Shown: in pieces, positions 1 to 4,395 of the stretch
Numbering within the stretch: the first letter of the stretch is position 1
How the letters are laid out: each line of letters opens with the position of its first letter
Assembly (NCBI GenBank): GCA_017992575.1
Contig: JAGOOJ010000017.1
Span: forward strand, 1-14,703
DNA length: 14,703 nucleotides
Direction: 5' to 3'
Source: Candidatus Moraniibacteriota bacterium
GTDB lineage: Bacteria > Patescibacteriota > Minisyncoccia > Moranbacterales > UBA1568
Notes under the pieces: generated by a model
What the model saw: only the letters and a program-made list of their open reading frames with translations
The model's database searches: none
What the model was told of the DNA's origin: nothing
Program-made: the position numbers and the translations under genes

Positions 1-509
1 AGACGCCTTCTCCAGAAAATGTCGTCGTTACAGATGAAACACCGAAAACATCTATTGTTGATCGGTTAATGAGCTCTGGGTTTTCAGTGCCGAAACAAGA
101 GAGAAGTATCGACACCATAGTTCTCCATTCTTCGTATAATCCCAATGGTGGAGATCCGTACTCGGTATCTGCCTTGGTCAAGATTTATGAGGAATATGGA
201 GTGGGTGCTCACTATTTGATTGATCGGGATGGCAAAATTTATCGTTTGGTAGCGGATAAGAATATTGCCTATCATGCTGGTGTGAGCGAGATGCCCGATG
301 GTCGAAAAAATGTGAACGATTTTTCTCTCGGGATTGAAATAATGAATAAAAAAGATACTCAGTTTACGAAAGAACAGTATAGCGCTGTGAAAAGCTTAGT
401 AGGTACCCTGAAAAAAAAGTACGCTATCAAACATATTGTCGGTCATGGTGATATTGCTCCAGATCGAAAAACGGATCCCTGGAATTTTGATTGGAAGAAA
501 TTAGATTGA
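1..509 (+). CDS. N-acetylmuramoyl-L-alanine amidase, Amidase_2/AmpD-type (5' partial)
   Basis: Zinc amidase predicted to cut the bond between MurNAc and L-Ala of peptidoglycan. The frame (first full codon at 3) is open to the left edge, so the gene starts outside the window. An ATG at 69 exists, but 22 in-frame codons precede it and encode a Thr/Pro/Glu-rich stretch typical of a linker, so I treat that ATG as internal. Counting from it, the AmpD-like residues are all present: zinc ligands H20 (in VLHSS), H126 (in VGHGD) and D136, with the same 10-residue H-to-D spacing as AmpD, plus E90 (GIEIMN) and K134 (RKTDP). The C-terminus ends just after the fold. The linker suggests an extracytoplasmic protein whose signal or anchor lies upstream, used for wall remodelling or attack on other cells rather than cytoplasmic recycling; that is inference. 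The family assignment is firm, the biological role is not. Confidence 0.88.
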   Translation, partial: TPSPENVVVTDETPKTSIVDRLMSSGFSVPKQERSIDTIVLHSSYNPNGGDPYSVSALVKIYEEYGVGAHYLIDRDGKIYRLVADKNIAYHAGVSEMPDGRKNVNDFSLGIEIMNKKDTQFTKEQYSAVKSLVGTLKKKYAIKHIVGHGDIAPDRKTDPWNFDWKKLD

Positions 510-533
510 TAGTATTTTTTTCTGAAAATTATC

Positions 534-542
534 TGCTATACT
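534..542 (+). promoter_or_regulatory. Putative extended -10 promoter for the PilB-like gene
   Basis: TGC TATACT forms an extended -10 element (TGn + TATACT, one mismatch to TATAAT) in the 59 bp gap after the amidase stop. Transcription would start near 549, about 20 nt before the GTG at 569. No -35 box lies at the right distance; a TTGATA at 506-511 is 25 nt away, which is too far. An extended -10 can work without a good -35. Confidence 0.4.
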
Positions 543-568
543 AGAAGAGCTGATAACTCTAATGAAGC

Positions 569-1792
569 GTGACTACGAGTATGAGTCTTTTCGGAACAGG
601 AGTAGAACTTTCTTTTGATACACATGTATCAGGAACAAATCTGATTTACTCTATCGTTCAGGGTGCGATTGAAAAAAAAGCATCTGACATTCATATTGAG
701 CCGTTTGGTCAGGGTGGTCGCATACAGTATCGTATTGATGGTGTGCTTCATGAAATAGAGATACTTGATGGTGAACAGTTGGCCGTAGTAGTGAATTCAC
801 TCAGAGTTCTGGCCAACCTCGATCCTGTTGATGTTGTGACACCAGAAGACGGCCATTTTTTCTATAATTACGAAAGCCCAGAAAAAGAAACCATCACCGT
901 CGATATTCGCTTGTCAATTTTTCCTGTAGTGAGTGGGAGCGCTGTGGTGTTGCGAGTCCTCGACCGAGCAGAAGTACTGCTTTCGATGACTGATCTTGGT
1001 ATGGGAGCACAGGACCTGCTTCGATTCAAACGACTTTCGCTTCGGAGTTATGGCATGTTTCTTGTTACTGGGCCGGTTGGATCAGGGAAAACAACCACGC
1101 TCTACTCTGTTCTGCTTGAATTCAGCAAACAAAAAGACCACAAGAACATCATTACGCTCGAGGATCCAGTCGAATACCATTTCGATGGTATCCGTCAGAG
1201 TCAGATTCAACCAGAGCGCGGATATACCTTTGCTGAGGGGATGAAGTCCATTCTTCGACAAGACCCCGATGCTATCATGATTGGCGAGATTCGCGATCAG
1301 GACACTGCCGGGTATGCCATCGAGGCATCGCTTGCTGGCCGAGCCGTTTTTTCTTCTATCCATGCTAACTCGACGGTTGGGACTATTGCACGATTGGTGG
1401 ATATGAACATCGAACGCGGTCTCATTGCTTATGCTATCAACGGTGCTATTTCGCAACGTCTCGTGAAAAAGATTTGCCAGTCCTGTAAGACTGACTACGC
1501 TCCACCGGTTGAACATTTGAAAATGCTCGAGATTGAGCACGAACACATTGCTTACAAAATTGGAGCAGGGTGTGATGCTTGTGAGCATACTGGTTATAAA
1601 GGGCGAACGGGTATCTTTGAAATTTTGGAATTTGATGATGAAATCCGGGCTCTTATCGTTGAAAAAGCCTCTATTCAGGAAATAACGGAAGCAGCTGAGA
1701 AATCAGGTTTCCGCTCTTTGCGTGATGAAGCAGTGAGAATGATTCGTGAGGGGATTATCACTCCCGAAGAAGCGATCAAAACCGCCTATTAA
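569..1792 (+). CDS. Type IV pilus assembly ATPase, PilB/GspE family, short form
   Basis: Hexameric AAA-like motor that powers type IV pilus extension (or type II secretion) at the cytoplasmic face. The N2 domain starts almost at once (ASDIHIEP near residue 40). Then come Walker A GPVGSGKTT (168-176), the Asp box LEDPVEYH, Walker B DAIMIGE (234-240), the His box SIHAN (H265) and a four-cysteine zinc motif CxxC...CxxC (C303, C306, C335, C338). That zinc motif marks PilB/GspE and argues against PilT. At 407 aa it is clearly shorter than usual PilB (about 550-570 aa) because the N1/MshEN-type domain is missing. Start: GTG at 569, with ATG at 581 as alternative; neither has a clear SD. It is the only pilus gene seen here, so partners (PilC, pilins) must lie elsewhere. 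The family is secure; the exact system it serves is not. Confidence 0.9.
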   Translation: MTTSMSLFGTGVELSFDTHVSGTNLIYSIVQGAIEKKASDIHIEPFGQGGRIQYRIDGVLHEIEILDGEQLAVVVNSLRVLANLDPVDVVTPEDGHFFYNYESPEKETITVDIRLSIFPVVSGSAVVLRVLDRAEVLLSMTDLGMGAQDLLRFKRLSLRSYGMFLVTGPVGSGKTTTLYSVLLEFSKQKDHKNIITLEDPVEYHFDGIRQSQIQPERGYTFAEGMKSILRQDPDAIMIGEIRDQDTAGYAIEASLAGRAVFSSIHANSTVGTIARLVDMNIERGLIAYAINGAISQRLVKKICQSCKTDYAPPVEHLKMLEIEHEHIAYKIGAGCDACEHTGYKGRTGIFEILEFDDEIRALIVEKASIQEITEAAEKSGFRSLRDEAVRMIREGIITPEEAIKTAY

Positions 1793-1808
1793 AGAATATT
1801 CCCAGTCC

Positions 1809-1884
1809 CGTTTCCTGGCGACCACAATGTGCTGTGAGAGTTCGCTTTTGGAGGCTTAAGAGAGCCTCTTTTTTGATGTCTAAA
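1809..1884 (+). repeat. Direct repeat copy 1 carrying a terminator
   Basis: First copy of a ~75 bp imperfect direct repeat; the second is at 2911-2988. Shared blocks in the same order: ACCACA (slightly offset), GCTGTGAGAGT, TTTT, GGAGGCTT-AG-GAGCCTC, a T-run, then GATG-CT-AAAA. It lies directly behind the PilB-like gene. Confidence 0.7.
1851..1874 (+). terminator. Intrinsic terminator of the PilB-like gene (within repeat copy 1)
   Basis: Stem GAGGCT (1851-1856) pairs with AGCCTC (1863-1868) around a 6-nt loop and is followed directly by six T. It ends transcription about 60-80 nt after the PilB-like stop codon. Confidence 0.85.
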
Positions 1885-1902
1885 AAGGGAATAATCCACA
1901 TA

Positions 1903-1931
1903 TTGACATAACTATAAAAATATGCTATCAT
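1903..1931 (+). promoter_or_regulatory. Strong sigma70-like promoter of the small acidic-protein operon
   Basis: TTGACA (1903-1908), 17-nt spacer, TATCAT (1926-1931), with TG at 1923-1924 forming an extended -10. This combines a perfect -35, ideal spacing and an extended -10. Transcription should start near 1938, giving a ~75 nt leader to the ATG at 2014. The leader holds a perfect 6-bp hairpin TCTCTG/CAGAGA (1968-1973/1979-1984). Confidence 0.8.
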
Positions 1932-2013
1932 ATGCAGTCAACAAGCTAAGGAGTGAGTTGTCCATTGTCTCTGGTGTACAGAGAAGCTCATTTACAACAG
2001 GAGCAGACAACAC

Positions 2014-2325
2014 ATGTATCTAAACATCGAGCATCGTGAGATGGACGCAGCAGTCTGTCTCTACCGAGGCGAGATCCTCGCTAATGAGCTCTACGACATT
2101 GTCGTGGCCTTGAGCGAACCGAACGCCAACCCTCTCCTGTACAGGCAACTGTACTGGATCCCACTGACCGCTTCTTTGGCTGATGAAGGTGACTTCGAAG
2201 CCAAGTGGCAAGACATGGTGCTCGATATCGTTCTCAAAGAGGCGGAAGTCTCCGAAGAGGAGCTCAGTCTCTGGCACCGCAACTTTGTGACAGCAGAGCA
2301 GCAATTGCTCGTCACCGATCACTGA
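2014..2325 (+). CDS. Small acidic protein of unknown function (first gene of pair)
   Basis: A 103-aa protein I do not recognise. ATG at 2014 is preceded by AGGAG (1999-2003) with a 10-nt gap, downstream of a strong promoter, so it is very probably expressed. It is strongly acidic: by hand count about 20 Asp/Glu against 6 Lys/Arg. There is no signal peptide, membrane segment or cysteine pair (one Cys), so a soluble cytoplasmic protein is likely. The C-terminal part has an acidic run (EVSEEE) followed by LSLWH, which resembles the TIWH region of the next protein. It is the first gene of a two-gene operon, 35 nt before the next start, and is GC-richer (about 53% over 2041-2100) than the flanking intergenic DNA. 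The acidic charge could suit a nucleic-acid mimic or an inhibitor, but nothing in the sequence proves it. Confidence 0.75.
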   Translation: MYLNIEHREMDAAVCLYRGEILANELYDIVVALSEPNANPLLYRQLYWIPLTASLADEGDFEAKWQDMVLDIVLKEAEVSEEELSLWHRNFVTAEQQLLVTDH

Positions 2326-2360
2326 TTTTTCAACCAGCAACTGCAACCTAGGAGAGCAAG

Positions 2361-2630
2361 ATGAAGATGATTGAACAAATGATTCGTGATGCCGTTACCG
2401 ACCTGCAAGATGGCGACGTCGAGGCCTGGGGTTGGCTCAATCCCTTGGCGTGGGGAGAAGGCCCGGGAAGCGAGCAATACACCGAGTCCGACCGTGAGAC
2501 GTTCAGACGGGTGATGCACGATCTCAGGGTGCCGGAGAGCCAGTGGACAATCTGGCACTGTGCACTCATCGATCTCCGTGACCAAGATCTCCAGGGTACC
2601 ATGGGCGCTCATTCTCCAAACGGGATCTAG
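2361..2630 (+). CDS. Small acidic protein of unknown function (second gene of pair)
   Basis: An 89-aa unrecognised protein. ATG at 2361 is preceded by AGGAGA (2350-2355) with a 5-nt gap, a good ribosome binding site. Acidic (about 16 Asp/Glu to 7 Lys/Arg by hand count) and rich in Trp (five), three of them in a WGW...W cluster at residues 23-31. No membrane segment or signal. The segment from ESDRETFRRVMHDL to ESQWTIWH can be laid over the C-terminal part of the upstream protein (hydrophobic helix, V-x-E, then SLWH/TIWH), so the two may share a fold; that similarity is weak and judged by eye. Local GC reaches ~63% (2401-2460), the highest I counted in the window. It is followed by a compact block of three hairpins ending in a terminator. 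Function unknown. Confidence 0.7.
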   Translation: MKMIEQMIRDAVTDLQDGDVEAWGWLNPLAWGEGPGSEQYTESDRETFRRVMHDLRVPESQWTIWHCALIDLRDQDLQGTMGAHSPNGI

Positions 2631-2697
2631 GAACCCCGTTCACCCCAAAGGCTAGGTGCAACCGCACCGCAAACGACCCGCCTCAAGAGGTCGTTTT
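2618..2697 (+). terminator. Three-hairpin tail with intrinsic terminator of the acidic-protein operon
   Basis: Three perfect hairpins follow in sequence: AACGGG/CCCGTT (2618-2623/2634-2639, overlapping the stop codon), GGTGC/GCACC (2655-2659/2664-2668) and AAACGACC/GGTCGTTT (2671-2678/2689-2696). The last has an 8-bp stem and its 3' arm merges into a T-rich tract, so it is the terminator. The first two could protect the 3' end or give it structure. Confidence 0.8.
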
Positions 2698-2780
2698 GCT
2701 TTTGCTAAAAATCCAAATTTTAAGATACGCTATACTCATTTTGAGCTAAATAGATTCCAACTTCGTCCGAGAGCCACAGG

Positions 2781-2809
2781 TTGATTCAATCCCTTGGAAT
2801 TGAGATAAT
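2781..2809 (+). promoter_or_regulatory. Putative promoter of a short transcript
   Basis: TTGATT (2781-2786), 17-nt spacer, GATAAT (2804-2809), with TG at 2801-2802 (extended -10). The predicted start, about 2816, lies ~160 nt before the terminator at 2953-2975, so a short independent transcript is possible. Confidence 0.45.
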
Positions 2810-2817
2810 AAGGGTAT

Positions 2818-2937
2818 ATGAACGCTTACTCTCCTGAGTTATCCTTACTTGATCCCATAGCCTATATAAGAAATGGATTGAATAGGCTATTTCAATCATT
2901 TACACTTTGTCGTGTTTCAGAACACCACATGCTGTGA
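2818..2937 (+). CDS. Possible 39-aa leaderless small protein
   Basis: ATG at 2818 opens a 39-codon frame ending in TGA at 2935-2937, inside the conserved GCTGTGAGAG block of repeat copy 2. The ATG is within 2-3 nt of the predicted transcription start (about 2816), so translation would be leaderless; an AAGGG at 2810-2814 is too close (3 nt) to be a normal SD. The peptide begins MNAYSPELSLLDPIAYIRNG and has a mixed amphipathic composition with no clear membrane helix. It is short enough to be chance, and the same RNA contains strong inverted repeats, so a noncoding RNA is an equally good reading. Confidence 0.2.
   Translation: MNAYSPELSLLDPIAYIRNGLNRLFQSFTLCRVSEHHML
2857..2897. repeat. Two overlapping, mutually exclusive inverted repeats
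   Basis: ATAGCCTAT (2857-2865) is perfectly complementary to ATAGGCTAT (2882-2890). GATTGAA (2876-2882) is perfectly complementary to TTCAATC (2891-2897) around that second arm. Both pairings cannot form together in RNA. As DNA, 2876-2897 is a near-perfect 22-bp dyad that could serve as an operator. Confidence 0.6.
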
Positions 2938-2988
2938 GAGTGGCCGTTTTCGGAGGCTTGAGTGAGCCTCTTTTTGATGACTGAAAAT
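2911..2988 (+). repeat. Direct repeat copy 2 carrying a terminator
   Basis: Second copy of the repeat at 1809-1884, same orientation, about 1.1 kb downstream. The identical GCTGTGAGAGT block is at 2931-2941, followed by the same GGAGGCTT...GAGCCTC stem-loop, T-run and GATG-CT-AAAA tail. The copies differ by a few substitutions and one-base gaps. Confidence 0.7.
2953..2975 (+). terminator. Intrinsic terminator within repeat copy 2
   Basis: GAGGCT (2953-2958) pairs with AGCCTC (2965-2970), loop TGAGTG, then TTTTT (2971-2975). No confident coding gene lies directly upstream, so it either ends the short transcript from about 2816 or serves as backup for the acidic-protein operon. It faces the minus-strand terminator at 2992-3029. 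Confidence 0.8.
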
Positions 2989-2991
2989 TAA

Positions 2992-3029
2992 TAAAAAAAC
3001 TCCCAAGACCAACGCGTGGTGCCTGGGAG
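2992..3029 (-). terminator. Intrinsic terminator of the minus-strand membrane protein
   Basis: Outer stem CTCCCA/TGGGAG (3000-3005/3024-3029) and inner stem ACCA/TGGT (3008-3011/3017-3020) with loop ACGCG. On the minus strand the stem is followed by seven T (complement of the A-run at 2992-2999). It lies 13 nt after the minus-strand stop codon. Confidence 0.88.
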
Positions 3030-3042
3030 AATGGCGGGGTGT

Positions 3043-3492
3043 TCAATGCCCTTTTTGTTTGAGCATTGCTGCTCGTATTTCAGCGAAAAGTCTGAACACC
3101 TCGGATTGCTCTTCGGGCGGAAGCTTACGGACGTGTATTTCCACGATTTTGTCGTGATTCCTTGCTACCCACAAAAGCACAAAGTGTGCAATCGTGAGGG
3201 CGAAAAACGTCACTGCCTTCCATGAGAAGGGAAATCCAATACAGGTCCAAGTCAGAACGGCGACAAAGGCGATACCGAAAGGCGTGATCATTTGGCCCTT
3301 GACGGTACTCACCGTAAACCATCCCGCTGCCATGGACTTGTGAATTTTTGATTTGTGAATCGCCCATTGCTTAGGAGAAAGCGAATCAAGTTCGTAAAAA
3401 CTTGGCAAGAGGACTTTCGCTACCTGCCAGTTGAGTTTCAGCTCCCAGGCGAGGATGACCAAACCAAATATCAGAAACAAGTTTTGTAGCAT
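3043..3492 (-). CDS. Three-helix membrane protein of unknown function
   Basis: A 149-aa integral membrane protein I do not recognise. I start it at the ATG at 3492 because AAGGA lies 8 nt upstream; an in-frame ATG at 3510 and one at 3525 would add 6 or 11 residues (MPLQHMERKSV) but lack such a site. Predicted helices: about residues 1-18 (could act as a signal anchor), 68-90 and 92-110. Between helix 1 and 2 is a polar loop of ~48 residues with several Lys and His (KQWAIHKSKIHKS); after helix 3 comes a charged tail (HDKIVEIHVRKLPPEEQSE...). It has its own promoter (3570-3598) and terminator (2992-3029), so it is a single-gene unit opposite in strand to its neighbours. No catalytic motif is visible. 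Confidence 0.8.
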   Translation of the reverse strand: MLQNLFLIFGLVILAWELKLNWQVAKVLLPSFYELDSLSPKQWAIHKSKIHKSMAAGWFTVSTVKGQMITPFGIAFVAVLTWTCIGFPFSWKAVTFFALTIAHFVLLWVARNHDKIVEIHVRKLPPEEQSEVFRLFAEIRAAMLKQKGH

Positions 3493-3520
3493 GACGGACT
3501 TCCTTTCCATGTGTTGTAAA

Positions 3521-3562
3521 GGCACTAGCCACAGAGTGCCGAGAGAAAATAGGAATTCTCGG
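3521..3562 (-). promoter_or_regulatory. Structured 5' leader of the minus-strand membrane protein
   Basis: Transcribed leftwards, the leader starts with CCGAGA/TCTCGG (3562-3557/3544-3539) and continues with GGCACT/AGTGCC (3540-3535/3526-3521). The two perfect 6-bp hairpins abut and fill nearly the whole leader before the SD. They may stabilise the mRNA or tune translation. Confidence 0.5.
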
Positions 3563-3569
3563 ACTGGTC

Positions 3570-3598
3570 ACTATACAAGGAGCGGTAGGTTCCGTCAA
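3570..3598 (-). promoter_or_regulatory. Sigma70-like promoter of the minus-strand membrane protein
   Basis: On the minus strand: TTGACG (3598-3593), 17-nt spacer, TATAGT (3575-3570). Both boxes have one mismatch or none at key positions and the spacing is ideal. Start near 3563, leader ~70 nt to the ATG at 3492. Confidence 0.8.
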
Positions 3599-3610
3599 TA
3601 GAAGGCATCT

Positions 3611-3638
3611 TTGCTCTTTGAAACAGAAATGAGATAAT
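3611..3638 (+). promoter_or_regulatory. Putative promoter of the TsaB-like gene, divergent
   Basis: TTGCTC (3611-3616), 16-nt spacer, GATAAT (3633-3638) with TG at 3630-3631 (extended -10). The same TGAGATAAT string occurs in the putative promoter at 2801-2809. Its -35 is 12 nt from the -35 of the minus-strand promoter, so the two may compete or be co-regulated. Confidence 0.45.
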
Positions 3639-3660
3639 ACAGAATATTGATTTCTTGAAG

Positions 3661-3741
3661 TTTAGAAATTGAAAAATTGGGACTTGATTGAAAATTAGAA
3701 ATTGATAATTGCCAGCCCAAGGCTGGTCCGCCTCGGGCGGA
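3661..3741. repeat. AT-rich direct repeats plus twin GC palindromes (REP-like element)
   Basis: TTAGAAATTGA occurs at 3662-3672 and 3695-3705, each followed by an AAATTG/AATTG-type tail. Next come two abutting perfect hairpins with 3-nt loops: CCAGCC-caa-GGCTGG (3712-3726) and TCCGCC-tcg-GGCGGA (3727-3741). The combination looks like a dispersed intergenic palindromic repeat; copy number elsewhere in the genome cannot be seen here. Confidence 0.6.
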
Positions 3742-3760
3742 AAAATTAAATAACCAGCCT

Positions 3761-4048
3761 ATGATCTATACATTCAAATTGAAGTTAGAGAAAGCACGAT
3801 CAGAATTCTCGCTCCTGGAAGATGGAGCAGTGAAGGCGGTTCGAGAGTGGCCTGAAGCGCGTGATATGGGTGCTCAGCTGTTTCGGGCTATTGCTGAAAT
3901 CTTGAAAGAACAGGATTTGAAGTCAGAAGACATCTCGGATTTTGTAGTGGAGTCGGAATTGCCGGACGTCTATACTTCTTCCCGCATTGCCGAAACGGTG
4001 AAAAAAGTGTATAGTTTTGGTGTAGCGCAGATACAAAAAAATACGTAA
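3761..4048 (+). CDS. TsaB/YeaZ-like N-lobe protein, degenerate and short
   Basis: A 95-aa protein that can be laid without gaps over the first ~85 residues of TsaB, the scaffold partner of TsaD in tRNA t6A synthesis. SLLEDGAV matches the TsaB VALWNDGTV strand turn, then comes the helix ending ILKEQDLKSEDISDFVV (TsaB: LP..DILTTSGTSLTDINALAY), then a segment ending SRIAETVKKVYSFGVA in place of GPGSFTGVRIG...GLALG. The DTAT loop and the GPGSFTG loop are both replaced (KLEK and SELPDVYTS), and the C-terminal lobe is absent (full TsaB is about 230 aa). It may keep only the helical interface that contacts TsaD, or have a new job. ATG at 3761 is the only start in an open frame reaching back to 3692; there is no SD nearby. 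The match is by eye, so moderate confidence. Confidence 0.5.
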   Translation: MIYTFKLKLEKARSEFSLLEDGAVKAVREWPEARDMGAQLFRAIAEILKEQDLKSEDISDFVVESELPDVYTSSRIAETVKKVYSFGVAQIQKNT

Positions 4049-4136
4049 GAGAACGTTCCCCGGAATGTGTACTCAACACAACGGTAGGACAATTTTTTGA
4101 TAAAGGCCTATTCTAGAGCCATTTTTTGGTATTTAT

Positions 4137-4165
4137 TTGACAGTCAAAATAAACACTGATACAAT
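4137..4165 (+). promoter_or_regulatory. Consensus-like sigma70 promoter of rpoBC
   Basis: TTGACA (4137-4142), 17-nt spacer, TACAAT (4160-4165): perfect -35, ideal spacing and one mismatch in the -10. Start near 4172, giving a ~220 nt leader before the rpoB ATG at 4396. It makes rpoBC a separate unit from the upstream small gene. Confidence 0.88.
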
Positions 4166-4171
4166 CAAACG

Positions 4172-4395
4172 TACTTCGTATTGAAAGTGACTGACTTTTC
4201 TAGTCTTGAATCGCCCATCGGGTGCACAGGTCTACGGCGAGACCGAGAAGGAAATGGTTGCTCTGAAAGCAAAGCTAACATTTTCCAACCAAATGGAGCG
4301 GATCCACCTCCTATCCATAATTGAATAGTTTTATCCGATAATCTCATCGGCCCTACTTGCAGTACAGCAAGGAGTGCGCACATGAGTGTCTTTTT
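4172..4395 (+). promoter_or_regulatory. Long structured rpoB leader with a possible SD-sequestering segment
   Basis: The untranslated leader contains AAAGT/ACTTT (4184-4198), a two-part hairpin (GGAAATG/CATTTTCC, 4250-4286, enclosing TTGCT/AGCAA at 4258-4272), CCGAT/ATCGG (4335-4350) and CTTGC/GCAAG (4356-4371). The last overlaps the SD AAGGAG (4369-4374). CACCTCCT at 4305-4312 resembles the anti-SD 3' end of 16S rRNA and can pair with AGGAG (4370-4374). This suggests control of rpoB translation or of readthrough; the mechanism is inferred only. Confidence 0.5.

Larger units (their letters stand above)
2698..2991. other. Intergenic stretch without a confident gene
   Basis: About 290 bp between the operon terminator and the convergent terminator of the minus-strand gene. 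It holds a possible promoter (2781-2809), a possible 39-codon frame (2818-2937), nested inverted repeats (2857-2897) and repeat copy 2 with its terminator (2911-2988). A TATACT at 2731-2736 lacks a fitting -35. Nothing else is recognisable. Confidence 0.6.

Noticed and set aside
506..511. TTGATA as -35 box for the PilB-like gene
   Set aside because: It is 25 nt from the TATACT box, beyond the workable range.
2020..2612. Minus-strand frames of 74-108 codons opposite the acidic gene pair
   Set aside because: No promoter or SD on that strand, whereas the plus strand has both for two genes in tandem.
4054..4071. Possible terminator ACGTTC/GAATGT after the TsaB-like gene
   Set aside because: Short stem with a G-U pair and no T-run follows; readthrough toward rpoB is possible.
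4357..4395. TTG start of rpoB
   Set aside because: It would place the AAGGAG inside the coding region, has no SD itself and adds residues unlike a beta N-terminus.
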